Part shown: positions 27,156 through 36,386 of the stretch, piece by piece
How the letters are laid out: each line of letters starts with the position of its first letter
Position numbering within the stretch: position 1 is the first letter of the stretch
Assembly (NCBI GenBank): GCA_017302015.1
Contig: JAFLEE010000046.1
Coordinates: 1-41,231 of the forward strand
Reading direction: 5' to 3'
Length of the DNA: 41,231 nucleotides
Source: Spirochaetota bacterium
Lineage (GTDB): Bacteria > Spirochaetota > UBA12135 > COTS27 > JAFLEE01
The notes under the pieces: generated by a model
Database searches by the model: none
Told to the model about the DNA's origin: nothing
The model's input: only the letters and a program-made list of their open reading frames with translations
Position numbers and translations under genes: made by a program

Positions 27156-30100
27156 ATGGCCCGCCGACTGACTTTGTTTCCCAAGGGTTTCATCGCCCTG
27201 GCCGCCCTCGTGATCTTCGCCTTTCCGGCTCCCGCGACCGTGGATCCCTCCACCATTGCCCATTGGGCCTTCGACGGCAAACTCGTCGACCTGGTCTCGC
27301 CGGATCGCGCCGCGTCGACGGTCGCGCCCGCCCGATTCACGGATGGGAAGCTCGGCCGAGCCTTCGATTGCGAATGGAACCCCCTAGTCGTACCCGATAG
27401 CCCGGACCTCCGCCTGGCCCCCGGCTTCACCATCGATTGCTGGGTCTATTGGGACCAGCCCCTCGCGGCCAAAGAGCAGATCCTCGTGATGAAGAACCGC
27501 GAGTACCTCCTGCGCGTCAGCGGCCACGAGGGCGGGAACTTCGCCTTCTTCGTCAACCTCGGCGGTTGGGAGCCCCGGGTCAACGGCCCGATCCCGGTGC
27601 CGGGCACCTGGTACCACGTCGTCGCCTCCTGGTCCGGCTCCGAGATGGTCCTCGACGTCAACGGGGCGAAGACCCGCGTCTCGCGCCTCGGCGTGCCCCA
27701 ATCCGCGGGCGCCCCCGTGATCATCGGCTCGAACATGGGCGCGATGGACGAGGTGCGCCTCGTCAGCCCCCAGGTCTTTCGAAATAAGGAAATGGCCCGC
27801 CACGCCGGCGCCGTCTCGGAAGGGGAGCGTTCGGCCCAGGCCCATTTCGGGGGAAGCGATGGGTGGAAGGGATGGCAGGCCATCGGCGGTGCGTCCTCGG
27901 CCCAAAGCGCCGCGCGTCTGGAGGGAAAGCTTCCCCAGGCCGCCTCGACCCTCGTGAAGGGGAACCTGAAACTTCCAATTGGCAAGAAGCGCTACGTCAC
28001 CCTCGACGTCGTAAGCGCCGCCACCGAAGTCCAACTCAGTTACCTCACCGACCGCGGCACGGGCAGCCTCCTCGTGCCCCTCCTCGGCGCGGGGCGTTCC
28101 GCCACCGTGGATCTCGGCTCCATGGACGCCTGGGCCGGTGAACTGCGTGCCCTGGGCGTCTCGCTCCCCGAGGGCCCCGCGCGCACCCTCGCCCTCGAAC
28201 AAATCTGGGTCTCCGAGAAGATCGAAGGGAAGCCCTTCGTCTACGCCCGCAGCCTCGCTCCCACCCGGGCCGCCCTGCGCACCGGCCGCGAAGAGCAGGT
28301 GGTCGCCGTGCTGCGAAGCCTCGCCGCCCCGGCATCCAATATCCGGGCCACCCTCGTGGTGCCCCCCGGCGTGACCGTTTTAGATGGGCCGACGAAGAGC
28401 ATCGCGGCCATGGGCTCCGATACTACGGAACCGTCGACCTGGAAGATCCGCGCCGAGCGCGCCGGAGCCTTCGCGCTCAAGCTCGAGATCGCGGCCGACG
28501 GCTTCCAGAGCGAGGGGAAGCCCCTGGCGCTGGCGTTCACGCCCGCCCTCAATCTGCCCAAGGCCGAGGTCGTGCCGCCTCCGAAGCCCGCCAAAAGCGA
28601 TACGCTCAATTTGATCCACTATTGCGCCCTTTGGAAGGAGGGCACGCATTACGGCTGGGGCAAGATTGAGCCCTATCCCGAGCGGCGCCCCGCCATCGGT
28701 TGGTACAACGAGGGCACCCCCGAGGTCGCCGACTGGCACGTGAAGATGGCCCTCGACCACGGCATCAACGGGTTCATCTATTGCTGGTACCGCTCCGGCC
28801 TCCAGCCGGAGATCAAGCAGACCCTGGGCCACGCCCTGGAAGACGGCCTCATGAAATCGCGCTACCGCGACCAGTTCAAGTTCACCATCATGTGGGAGAA
28901 CGGCTGCGCCGACGGGGTGAAGAACCGCGACGACCTCATGAATAACCTCTTCCCCTTCTGGATGTCCAATTATTTCAAGCATCCCTCCTACGTGAAGATC
29001 GACAATAAGCCCCTCCTCATCATCTGGGTGCCGGGCAATGTCAGCCGCGACCTGGGCGCCCCCGACAAGGTGAAGGCCGCCTTCACCGACATGCGCGACG
29101 CCTGCCGCCGCGAGGGCTTCGACGGCCTCTATATCGTCGGCTGCCTCGGCGACGCGAGCCCCGCGGTCCAGCAGCGCATGGCCCTCGAGTCCTGGGACGC
29201 CACCACGGCCTATTGCACTGCGGGCGCGCCGCTCAAACCCCCCGGGCGAGACCCCGAGGGCATCGCCACGATGGAGCACCGCGACCGCCTGCTGGCCGAG
29301 GAGCCGGTGTGGAAGGCCAAGAAGGCGGTGGGCGCGCTCCCCGACATCGTCTCGCCCATGTGCAGCTGGGACCCCCGGCCTTGGCACGGGAAAAAGACGG
29401 CGAGCTATATGGCCGAGGTGAACCCCGCCAACTTCAAGGAACTCTGCGCGCGCGCCAAGGCCCTCATCGACGCCACGCCGGGGAACGGCCTCGACAAGCG
29501 GGTCGTCGTCTTCGACAATTGGAACGAGTTCGGCGAGGGCCATATCTGCGAACCCTGCGCGGGCTACGGGTTCGGCTTCCTCGACGCGATCAAGGACGTC
29601 TTCAGCCCGAAGAGCGCGCCCTGCCTCGACATCACCCCCGAAGACGTGGGCCTTCCTCTCCCGGAATCTGTCTACCTCCGCCGCCGGGAGATCCTCGGGA
29701 ACCCGTACGGCAAACCGCGCAAGGTGGTCGACCACCTCGTGGCCTGGTGGAAATTCGAAGACGATACGCTGGATGTTTGCATGGACGCCTCCGCCTGCAA
29801 GTTCAACGCGGTGAAATCGTCCTACGTGAGCGCGCCCGGAAAAATCGGGAAGGGCTTCGCCTGCAAGGGCGGCACCGTCTCGCTCGGCGCGAGCCCCGAG
29901 TTCTACCCCGCCGACGGCATCACCATCGACCTGTGGGCGAAGGTGGAGGCCCCGAACCAGAACGACCGGTGGATGCTCAACACGGGGGGCGGCTCCTCCG
30001 GCTACCGGTTGGGGCTCACGGGGGGGAAAATCTCCTGGCAGATCCCGAAAACCACCTGGAGCCATGGCCTCTCCGCCCCCAAGCCCCTCGAGATCGGGAA

Positions 30101-30821
30101 GTGGGTCCACATCGTGGCCACCTACGATAACCAGACCCTGCGCCTCTACCAAGACGGCGTGCCCGTGGGCAGCCTGGAGCGCGGCGGGCCCATCACCCCC
30201 TCCGATGCCAAGGTGATCCTCGGCAGCCACGGCGACGACAGCCCCCGCACCACCTTCCAGGGCGTGCTCGACGAGGTGAAGATCTACGACCGCGCCTTCA
30301 GCGCCGCGGAAATCGCCGCGGCCCAGGCGCGCAACCCGAGTTGGCGCTTCGATTCCCCCGAGAGCATCAAGGCCCTGGGCACGCACATGGAGAAGTCCGC
30401 GAAGGCCGAGTTCGCCCTCTCCCACGACGCGACGGTCGAGACTCCCGCGGGAAAGGGCGCGCTGCGCATCGAGGTCCGCTCGCCTTCCGCCCGAAATAAT
30501 CCCACCGATCTCCAGGTATGGCCTCCGGTGCACAGCGCCCTCGTCGAGGGCCGGAAGTACCGCATCTCCGTGCTCGCCAAGGCCAGCGCGTCCTGCCCGG
30601 TCGTCTTCTCCGTGGTCCAGAACGAAAGCCCCTGGGGGAAGGTCTTCGCCCAGGATCAGAAGGTCGAGTTCACCTCCGAATGGAAGACCCACACCATGGA
30701 AGCCGTCGCCCTCGCCGGCGCCACGGGCAAGGCGGTGCGGTCCCCCGATCTCTTCCTCGCCTCCGTGCCGTCGGGGACCACCCTGTGGATCGCCCAGATC
30801 GCGGTGGAAGAGGCGCCGTAG
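27156..30821 (+). CDS. Exported LamG / GH99-like (WbsX-type) / LamG multi-domain protein
   Basis: The protein has 1221 residues. ATG 27156 has AGGAG six bases upstream and begins a signal peptide (MARRLTLFPKGFIALAALVI). About 30-215 is a concanavalin-like LamG domain (IAHWAFDGKLVD; FTIDCWVYWDQP). About 480-830 is a GH99/WbsX-like barrel with PAIGWYNEGTPEVADWHVKM, a Tyr/Trp-rich segment, and VVFDNWNEFGEGHICEP (E791, E794), the hallmark WNEW-x-EG element. A second LamG domain is at about 860-1060, and a CBM-like domain fills the last 150 residues. Such proteins probably bind and cut alpha-mannose-type or other complex glycans. It is divergent from the heparinase-like gene across a 232-base AT-richer region. 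Confidence 0.72.
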   Translation: MARRLTLFPKGFIALAALVIFAFPAPATVDPSTIAHWAFDGKLVDLVSPDRAASTVAPARFTDGKLGRAFDCEWNPLVVPDSPDLRLAPGFTIDCWVYWDQPLAAKEQILVMKNREYLLRVSGHEGGNFAFFVNLGGWEPRVNGPIPVPGTWYHVVASWSGSEMVLDVNGAKTRVSRLGVPQSAGAPVIIGSNMGAMDEVRLVSPQVFRNKEMARHAGAVSEGERSAQAHFGGSDGWKGWQAIGGASSAQSAARLEGKLPQAASTLVKGNLKLPIGKKRYVTLDVVSAATEVQLSYLTDRGTGSLLVPLLGAGRSATVDLGSMDAWAGELRALGVSLPEGPARTLALEQIWVSEKIEGKPFVYARSLAPTRAALRTGREEQVVAVLRSLAAPASNIRATLVVPPGVTVLDGPTKSIAAMGSDTTEPSTWKIRAERAGAFALKLEIAADGFQSEGKPLALAFTPALNLPKAEVVPPPKPAKSDTLNLIHYCALWKEGTHYGWGKIEPYPERRPAIGWYNEGTPEVADWHVKMALDHGINGFIYCWYRSGLQPEIKQTLGHALEDGLMKSRYRDQFKFTIMWENGCADGVKNRDDLMNNLFPFWMSNYFKHPSYVKIDNKPLLIIWVPGNVSRDLGAPDKVKAAFTDMRDACRREGFDGLYIVGCLGDASPAVQQRMALESWDATTAYCTAGAPLKPPGRDPEGIATMEHRDRLLAEEPVWKAKKAVGALPDIVSPMCSWDPRPWHGKKTASYMAEVNPANFKELCARAKALIDATPGNGLDKRVVVFDNWNEFGEGHICEPCAGYGFGFLDAIKDVFSPKSAPCLDITPEDVGLPLPESVYLRRREILGNPYGKPRKVVDHLVAWWKFEDDTLDVCMDASACKFNAVKSSYVSAPGKIGKGFACKGGTVSLGASPEFYPADGITIDLWAKVEAPNQNDRWMLNTGGGSSGYRLGLTGGKISWQIPKTTWSHGLSAPKPLEIGKWVHIVATYDNQTLRLYQDGVPVGSLERGGPITPSDAKVILGSHGDDSPRTTFQGVLDEVKIYDRAFSAAEIAAAQARNPSWRFDSPESIKALGTHMEKSAKAEFALSHDATVETPAGKGALRIEVRSPSARNNPTDLQVWPPVHSALVEGRKYRISVLAKASASCPVVFSVVQNESPWGKVFAQDQKVEFTSEWKTHTMEAVALAGATGKAVRSPDLFLASVPSGTTLWIAQIAVEEAP

Positions 30822-30857
30822 GGAACGCCATCCCCCAAATAGGAGATAGGAAACGCC

Positions 30858-31352
30858 ATGCTTTATCCCGATTTCATGAAGGCGTATATCGGCGACCTGC
30901 CAAAGAGGCCCCTCCTTCCGCTGCTGCGGGAGGGCCTCGAGGAACTCGTCCCGCTCCTGGGCCGCATCGCCGACGAGAAATGGAAGTACCGCTACGAGAG
31001 CGGGAAGTGGACGGTGGCCTCGGTCGTCGGCCATCTCGTCGATAGCGAAAGGATCTTCCCCTACCGGGCCCTGCGCATCGCCCGGCGGGATCCCGGCGCC
31101 CTTCCCTCGTTCGACGAAAAAGTCTTCGCCGAGCACTCCAATGCCGATTTGCGGACGAAAGCCGAGCTCATCGCGGAATTCGAGGCCGCCCGGGCCTCCA
31201 CGATCGGGTTATTCAGTTCATTCACCCCCGAAATGCTCGCCCTCGAGGGAGACGTCTCGAATTACCGCATCAGCGTCGACGGGATCGGCTACCAGATGGC
31301 CGGCCACGTCCTCCATCACGTGAAGATCCTCAAGGAGCGCTACGGGATTTGA
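30858..31352 (+). CDS. DinB-like four-helix metal-binding protein
   Basis: This 164-residue protein has the DinB/YfiT-type pattern: KWTVASVVGHLVDSERIF with H59, and AGHVLHHVKILKERYG near the end with H150 and H153/H154, together a likely three-His metal site. AGGAGATAGGAAA upstream provides the ribosome site. Members are often thiol S-transferase-like enzymes or detoxification proteins, and the substrate cannot be told here. It lies 36 bases after the large glycosidase gene and may be co-transcribed, though no functional link is evident. Confidence 0.8.
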   Translation: MLYPDFMKAYIGDLPKRPLLPLLREGLEELVPLLGRIADEKWKYRYESGKWTVASVVGHLVDSERIFPYRALRIARRDPGALPSFDEKVFAEHSNADLRTKAELIAEFEAARASTIGLFSSFTPEMLALEGDVSNYRISVDGIGYQMAGHVLHHVKILKERYGI

Positions 31353-31360
31353 ATCAAGAT

Positions 31361-31372
31361 CGCACCGGTGCG
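31361..31372. other. 12-bp perfect palindrome between convergent genes
   Basis: CGCACCGGTGCG lies in the 48-base gap between the convergent DinB-like and membrane-protein genes. It could contribute to termination, but a loopless palindrome of this length is weak evidence. Confidence 0.25.
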
Positions 31373-31400
31373 CGGCACACCGTTCGGTCGGCCTCGCCCG

Positions 31401-32432
31401 TTAGCGGTCTGTCGTCTGGGCGGATGCCCCCCGCTGCACGCGTCGCAGCAGGAAGATAGTTCCCGCTAGAAATAAAAGTGCGGCCACCGCGCCCTCGATC
31501 GCGCGGCCACGTTGGAAGCCCGCGATGACGCGCAGGGCGCAGAATGGAATCGTGATCCCCAAAGCGAAGGATAGCCGCGCCTTCAGCGGATCGCGGCGGG
31601 AGAGGCGCGCGAGCCAGGCCACGGCCAGGCTGAAAACGGCCATGAAGACTCCCGAGAACAGGATCGCAGTCGGGCGCGCCTTGGTGAGGAAGATCAGGGT
31701 GGCGGGGAAGACGAGAACGGCTGCGAGGGTTCCCGAGAGGAAGGTCCGCAGGACGTTCGACCCGGGTGCGGGAGTTTCCGTGGCGGAAAGGAGCCCCCCG
31801 GTAGAGTTGGCCGCGCGATGCTCCCGTGCGCGGGCGAGGCGGTGGCTTGCGGCGAGGAGGGCGCCGATCGCCGCCAGGTAGAACGCGAAATGCGCGGGTT
31901 TGCCTGGGGGATGGGGATCCTTCCCCAGGAAGTACACGGCCGAACAGAAGAGGAGGGTCAAGGCCGAGACCGCCCAGATCGCACGCGGGGAAAGCCAGGG
32001 CCGGTCGGCCTCGGCGGGGAAAAGAACCCTCACCGCCAGGAGCGGAAGCGCCACCGAGGCGCAAAGATGGTAGGCGAGGATGAAGAGGGCCCAGGGGACG
32101 TGGATGCCGAAGGCGAGCGCCATGCCGTCGAAGAGCCCGATGGGCACGCCGGTCTTGAGCGTCAGGGTCTTAGCCAGCAGGCCCTCGTTGACGAGCCCGT
32201 AGGCGCCGCCGAGGAGGAGCATGCCCGGCCCGCCGAGCCTCCACCTCACGATGGCCTCGCGGATGAGCAGCAACGGGAACCCGTAGCCGAGGATGAGGAA
32301 CAGCACCACGGGGGGAAAGAGGATGCGCGGGAAGGGCACATTGCCGGACATGTATTCGGCGGTGAGGAAGGAGAGCGCGACGAGCGCGGCGCCCGCCCGA
32401 AAGGGAAAGCCGCGCGGGGCGGTGGGGACCAT
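31401..32432 (-). CDS. Multi-pass membrane protein of unknown function
   Basis: About 343 residues with roughly nine or ten hydrophobic stretches (for example AGAALVALSFLTAEYMSG; ILFPPVVLFLILGYGFPLLL; AVSALTLLFCSAVYFLG; GTLAAVLVFPATLIFLTKA). It is therefore an inner-membrane protein. I see no transporter or enzyme motif I can name; a conserved-looking GAYGLVNEGL segment lies in the third or fourth helix. I prefer the internal ATG near 32432 because a TATACT element sits only five bases upstream of it, while a GTG seven codons earlier has no ribosome site. The neighbours give no clue to function. Confidence 0.6.
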   Translation of the reverse strand: MVPTAPRGFPFRAGAALVALSFLTAEYMSGNVPFPRILFPPVVLFLILGYGFPLLLIREAIVRWRLGGPGMLLLGGAYGLVNEGLLAKTLTLKTGVPIGLFDGMALAFGIHVPWALFILAYHLCASVALPLLAVRVLFPAEADRPWLSPRAIWAVSALTLLFCSAVYFLGKDPHPPGKPAHFAFYLAAIGALLAASHRLARAREHRAANSTGGLLSATETPAPGSNVLRTFLSGTLAAVLVFPATLIFLTKARPTAILFSGVFMAVFSLAVAWLARLSRRDPLKARLSFALGITIPFCALRVIAGFQRGRAIEGAVAALLFLAGTIFLLRRVQRGASAQTTDR

Positions 32433-32465
32433 GGGACAGTATACGATCTCCACGCGGGGCCAAAG

Positions 32466-33050
32466 TCAAAAGATATAGCCCCCGGGGCCGGAGGCGAGTT
32501 CACGTTCAAGGCTGCGGGGTACGTATCCGCCCTGCGCGTAGCGATCGGAATGGAGGAAGAGCGTATCGCGGCCGAGGCCGCTATAGGTCAGGAAATGGAC
32601 CGTCACATTTTTGGTCCCGAAGACGACGTGCGGGTCGCGTTCCCGGGGAAGGGCCCGTTTCCAGACCCATTCGTCGCTGGGCGGGAGGGCCTCGGCCACG
32701 TTCACGGAGTCGTGGTTGGCGCGCACGCGCAAGTCCGCGCCGAAGAGGGTATGGGTGGACCAACTGCAACCATGCCAGGCGGCGCCGAACTCGCCGACCT
32801 CCCGGACGAAGAGGGAAGCGCAAAGATAGGACCAGGGGGAATGGTCCCCGAGGATCAGGGTCATCACATTGGAGACGGCCTCCTCGGGGAGTCGGTCATC
32901 GGGAAGGGTTTGCCCAGTGGGCGGAAAGGGCGCCCCCTCGGGGAGCGCGAATACCCTCGCGTGCCCGTTGCCGCTATGGTAGTACTGGATCGCGCGGAGG
33001 ATCCAGCCCTTTTGGATCTTGAGACTCCCGAAATTGGCCAGTAATTTCAT
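32466..33050 (-). CDS. Hypothetical protein
   Basis: This is a 194-residue protein from ATG 33050. The open frame extends upstream to 33224, but those 58 codons have non-coding-like composition and contain a consensus -10 (TATAAT at 33113-33108), so the shorter start is better. The body is rich in Trp, His and Tyr (RAIQYYHSGNGHARVFALPE; then HSPWSYLCASLFVREVGEFG) with no signal peptide and no motif I recognise. No obvious ribosome site is present. It is probably a standalone gene, because the next gene upstream is divergent. Confidence 0.5.
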   Translation of the reverse strand: MKLLANFGSLKIQKGWILRAIQYYHSGNGHARVFALPEGAPFPPTGQTLPDDRLPEEAVSNVMTLILGDHSPWSYLCASLFVREVGEFGAAWHGCSWSTHTLFGADLRVRANHDSVNVAEALPPSDEWVWKRALPRERDPHVVFGTKNVTVHFLTYSGLGRDTLFLHSDRYAQGGYVPRSLERELASGPGGYIF

Positions 33051-33107
33051 GGGGTCGGCCCTGCAGACGGAGTAACCGTTCGGGGTCGTCCGATTTGTGC
33101 GCGAACT

Positions 33108-33113
33108 ATTATA
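33108..33113 (-). promoter_or_regulatory. Consensus -10 element for the hypothetical gene
   Basis: TATAAT on the minus strand lies 57 bases before the proposed start at 33050. No good -35 element is found 16-18 bases upstream of it, so the assignment rests on the perfect -10 and on position. Confidence 0.35.
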
Positions 33114-33302
33114 GAGGTTCTCCCGAATGGAATTGACCTTATGGATGGAAAAGCCAAAGGTTTTGTTCATGTCTAAGGATGGACGATCCCATGGACAACT
33201 TTTGTCAGTTCCCGCCGCCATCATCGCCTTGACTGGGCGCTTCTTTCAGGGGGACCTCGTTTGATCCCAAGGCGGTGGAGCCATGGGATACTTTCCGTAA
33301 CG

Positions 33303-34061
33303 ATGGAGACGAACGAGGATCCCCGGCCCCTCTGGTCCGACGCCTTCGAGGTGGAGTTCCACGAATGCGACGCGCGGGGCCAATTCGACCTCGCGGCCCT
33401 GGCCAATCGGATGCAGGTCACCGCCTGGCGCCATTTCTGGCATATCGACGAACGCCGCGGCCCGCTCCTGGGCCCCGGGCAGGCCTGGATCATGATCCGG
33501 ATGGAACTCCGCATACAGCGGCCCTTGCATTGCCGCGACCAGGTCCTCCTTGAAACCTGGCCCCGGGGGATCGAGGGGATCACCGCCCTGCGCGAGTTCC
33601 GGCTCCTCGGACCCGACGGAGAGGCCGCGATGCTCGCCACCACCTCCTGGGTCGTCCTCGATATCGAAACGGCCCGCGTGCAGCGGCTGCGGGACCAAAC
33701 GGCGAAATGGCCCACCCTGCCCGAGCGAAGCTTCCTGGGGAAGACCGCGGAGAAATTGCCCCCGCCGGCCGACCCGGTCTTCGATGCCCCCTTTCCGGTG
33801 CGCTACCGCGATCTCGACGCCAACCGGCATGTCAACCACGTGCGCTATATCGAATGGACCCTGGACCGGCTGCCGGCGCAGCTGCTCCGCGAGCGGGCCA
33901 TCCGCTCCTTCGAGATCAATTTCTTCGAGGAGGCCCGCTGCGACGAGGCCGTCGAAGCGGGCCTTTCCGCGCCTTCAGATTCCGAGTACCTCCTGAGCCT
34001 TCGGCGCTGCGACGACAAGAAAGAAGTCTGCCGATCGCGAATCGCCTTCGGGGAGCGCTGA
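33303..34061 (+). CDS. Acyl-ACP thioesterase (FatA/FatB-type)
   Basis: This 252-residue double-hotdog protein should release fatty acids from acyl-carrier protein. The N-terminal hotdog includes FHECDARGQFDLAALANRMQ. The second has the family motif YRDLDANRHVNHVRYIEW, with N174 and H176 as probable catalytic-type residues. I start at ATG 33303 (METNEDPRPLW); a TTG at 33261 in the same frame is possible but adds residues unlike the family. It sits alone on the plus strand and converges with the hydrogenase operon 68 bases downstream. No fatty-acid genes are nearby. Confidence 0.85.
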   Translation: METNEDPRPLWSDAFEVEFHECDARGQFDLAALANRMQVTAWRHFWHIDERRGPLLGPGQAWIMIRMELRIQRPLHCRDQVLLETWPRGIEGITALREFRLLGPDGEAAMLATTSWVVLDIETARVQRLRDQTAKWPTLPERSFLGKTAEKLPPPADPVFDAPFPVRYRDLDANRHVNHVRYIEWTLDRLPAQLLRERAIRSFEINFFEEARCDEAVEAGLSAPSDSEYLLSLRRCDDKKEVCRSRIAFGER

Positions 34062-34108
34062 GGGCCACCGAAGCGCGCATCGGCGTTCGCGAACGGGCGG
34101 GCAGGTGG

Positions 34109-34125
34109 GGAGTCCTCGGGGCTCC
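34109..34125. terminator. Hairpin at the end of the hydrogenase operon and thioesterase gene
   Basis: GGAGTCC (34109-34115) pairs with GGGCTCC (34119-34125), with one G-U pair and a 3-base loop. It lies a few bases after the hydE stop on the minus strand and about 47 bases after the thioesterase stop. A perfect palindrome CGTTCGCGAACG is at 34084-34095. No T-tract is present. Confidence 0.35.
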
Positions 34126-34129
34126 GCCC

Positions 34130-35218
34130 TCACGAACGGATCCGGGCCCCGTTCCCCGTCCCGATGGGCCGTCCCAAGGATTGTATTTTTTCCCCGAAGC
34201 AGCTGCGGCAATGCCGCGGCGTTTCCTGGGCGCAAACCTTGCCCGGGTAGAGTGCATAGAGCGACCTCGCCGGGCCGGAGGTGGCGTTGGGCATCGCGAC
34301 GTTGGCCCCCCGCATGAGGGCGAGAAGGCGCCCCTGGGGGTGCAGGACTTCCATGGCCGTGGTCGCGGGGATATTGATGTCGGGGAGGAGCAGGCGCGCG
34401 AGGGCCATCATCTTCATGGAGAGGGCGAGGCTCCCGGGGGCCGCGGCCCCGAGCGGGGTCTCGGGGTTGGGGATGAACGGGCCGATGCCGACCATATCCG
34501 CATCCAGGGCCTGAAAAAAGAGGAGGTCATCGGCGAGGGAGGCGAGGGATTGCCCGGGCAGGCCGACGAGGCAGCCCGTTCCGACTTCGTAGCCGAGGCG
34601 CCGCAGATCCATGAGGCAGCGCACCCGATTCGCCCACGACATGCCGGGGCTCATGCGCTCGTAGAGGCGGGCGTCGGTGGTCTCGATGCGCAGCAAATAG
34701 CGGTCGGCCCCGGCCCGGCGGTAGGCCTCGTATTCCCGGCGGGTCTTCTCCCCCACGCTCAGCGCCACGGTGAGGCCGAGGGCCTTGAGGCCGTGGAGGA
34801 GCTCGACCATCGCCCCGGTGGGGTAGGCCGCGGACTCCCCCGATTGGAGGACCACCGTGCGGTACCCCGATTCGGCCGCCTCCCGCGCCATCTCGAGGAT
34901 CTCCCCGATGGCGAGTTGGAAACGCCGGACCCCGGGGTTGCTGCGGCGCAATCCGCAATAAAGGCAGTCTTGCCGGCAGAGATTGCTGAACTCGATGAGG
35001 CCGCGCAGGTGCACTTCCTCCCCCACCTGCTCGCGGCGGACGCGGTCGGCCGCGGCGAAGAGCGCCCCATCGGCGCCGCCTCCGGCGAGGAGGGTGACGA
35101 GTTCCCCATGGGTCAGGCGATGGCTGAGGCGGGCTTTTTCCACCAAGGACAGGAGCGCTTCGGCACTCGCCGCGGAAGGTCCGGGTGAAGTGGGCAAAGG
35201 GAACTCACAGGTAGGCAA
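34130..35218 (-). CDS. hydE: [FeFe]-hydrogenase H-cluster maturation radical SAM protein HydE
   Basis: This is a radical SAM enzyme of about 362 residues. The cluster-binding CxxxCxxC is in FSNLCRQDCLYCGLRRSN (C81, C85, C88), followed by the HydE-typical VVLQSGESAAYPTGAMVELL and YLLRIETTDARLYERMSPGM. HydE supplies part of the diiron subcluster of the hydrogenase active site. The start is uncertain: TTG 35218 has AAGGA eight bases upstream and overlaps the phosphatase gene by 14 bases, while TTG 35197 is the alternative. It is the last gene of the operon. Length is close to known HydE proteins. Confidence 0.88.
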   Translation of the reverse strand: MPTCEFPLPTSPGPSAASAEALLSLVEKARLSHRLTHGELVTLLAGGGADGALFAAADRVRREQVGEEVHLRGLIEFSNLCRQDCLYCGLRRSNPGVRRFQLAIGEILEMAREAAESGYRTVVLQSGESAAYPTGAMVELLHGLKALGLTVALSVGEKTRREYEAYRRAGADRYLLRIETTDARLYERMSPGMSWANRVRCLMDLRRLGYEVGTGCLVGLPGQSLASLADDLLFFQALDADMVGIGPFIPNPETPLGAAAPGSLALSMKMMALARLLLPDINIPATTAMEVLHPQGRLLALMRGANVAMPNATSGPARSLYALYPGKVCAQETPRHCRSCFGEKIQSLGRPIGTGNGARIRS

Positions 35219-36386
35219 TTTGGGTTTCCTTGCAATGGTCCTTCTCGAGGAGCCGGGCGATGCGCCGCACGATATTGCGCCGAAGATCCAACTCAACGGG
35301 GACGCTCGGGTCTTGGTGGGCCTCGTTCATGCGGGTGCCGACCATGAACGAAATCACGTCGGACCCCAGGAGGAGCGCCAAGAGGGCCTGGGCGGGATCG
35401 GCGGGCCGGTCCATCGGGGGCGTCCGTTCTTCCAGGAGCGAGGCGACGCGGGCGAGGGTGAGGTTGCCCTCGGTCACCAGGTCGATCCCCTCCATGCGGG
35501 CCCCGGGGGGAACCCCCGGCGCGGCGAAAGGGTCGCGGGGCTCCACTTCCCGCTTCAGGTGCGAGGCCACAATGAGGCTCGTCGTGCCCCCGCAGATGGC
35601 CTTGCGCCCCGGGAAGGCTTCGACGAGACGTGCCAATTCTCGGTCGCGGGATTTTTCGAAGGGCGGGCCGGTGACGACGAGAAGTTTTCGGGGTTCCCGG
35701 AAATAATGCACGCCGCAGGTGAGGTCATCGAGGATCCGCCCGCCGTCCTCGGCCACCGCCGCGTCCACGAGGTCCCGGGAGAGGTCCCGGGCGGAAAGCG
35801 CGGGGTCCCGCTTCAGCCACCCGCCGATGCGGGCCCGCATCCCCGCATCGCCCCAACCCGTGGGCGATTCGGGGCGGCCGGTGCCCGCCTGGGTGACGCC
35901 GTCGGAGGCGAAGACGATGCGGTCCCCCCGTCGCAATTGGAGGCGGGTGAACTGGATGAGGCGATCCTTCCAATGGGGGAGGTGGATCGTCTCCTTCTCG
36001 ACCGGTACCTCCCGGCCGCCGCTCCAGAAGGAGAAGGGCGGATTGCCGTGCTCGATGATGCGGGCCCTCCCCGAGCGGTCCATATCCACGATGGTGAAGG
36101 TCGAGTAGCTGATCCGCCGCTCGCGGCAGACCGGGAGCGTGTCCATGATGATCTCGGCGGATTTCCGGATGTCGATGGAATGGGCCGCGTACTTGAGGGC
36201 CATGGAGGCCGTCAGGGTGGCGAGGACGCTGGCCTTGATGCCGCTGCCCAGGCCGTCCGAGAGCACGGAGATCACCCGGGATTCCCCGGGGATTTTGCAC
36301 GACCGGAAGACGTCGCCGCAGACGGCCTCCCCGCCCTTGGGCGCCTGGTGGTGGTCCACCTCGATGACGCTGCCCCCGTCATCCAT
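35205..36386 (-). CDS. SpoIIE-type PP2C phosphatase associated with sensory hydrogenase
   Basis: The 393-residue protein has a PP2C/SpoIIE domain at about 1-235: metal-binding Asp residues in VCGDVF (D25) and VISVLSDGLGSGIKASVLAT (D44), then DRIVFASDGVTQ and RILDDLTCGVHYF. About 240-393 is an extra C-terminal domain I do not recognise (LLVVTGPPFEKSRDRELARL, then AICGGTTSLIVASHL). Such phosphatases are known neighbours of group C sensory-type [FeFe]-hydrogenases, so it probably turns the hydrogenase signal into Ser/Thr dephosphorylation. GGAGG lies five bases before the ATG, and the gene overlaps the hydrogenase gene by eight bases. Confidence 0.85.
   Translation of the reverse strand: MDDGGSVIEVDHHQAPKGGEAVCGDVFRSCKIPGESRVISVLSDGLGSGIKASVLATLTASMALKYAAHSIDIRKSAEIIMDTLPVCRERRISYSTFTIVDMDRSGRARIIEHGNPPFSFWSGGREVPVEKETIHLPHWKDRLIQFTRLQLRRGDRIVFASDGVTQAGTGRPESPTGWGDAGMRARIGGWLKRDPALSARDLSRDLVDAAVAEDGGRILDDLTCGVHYFREPRKLLVVTGPPFEKSRDRELARLVEAFPGRKAICGGTTSLIVASHLKREVEPRDPFAAPGVPPGARMEGIDLVTEGNLTLARVASLLEERTPPMDRPADPAQALLALLLGSDVISFMVGTRMNEAHQDPSVPVELDLRRNIVRRIARLLEKDHCKETQIAYL

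Noticed and set aside
28380-31136. Long minus-strand open frame of about 918 codons
   Set aside because: It is antisense to the LamG/GH99-like and DinB-like genes, low in complexity and without recognisable motifs.
33051-33224. Coding extension of the hypothetical gene upstream of 33050
   Set aside because: Base composition differs from the rest of the gene, and a consensus -10 element lies inside it.
33707-35188. Plus-strand open frame of about 490 codons
   Set aside because: It overlaps the thioesterase gene in another frame and lies antisense to hydE, whose radical SAM motif is clear.
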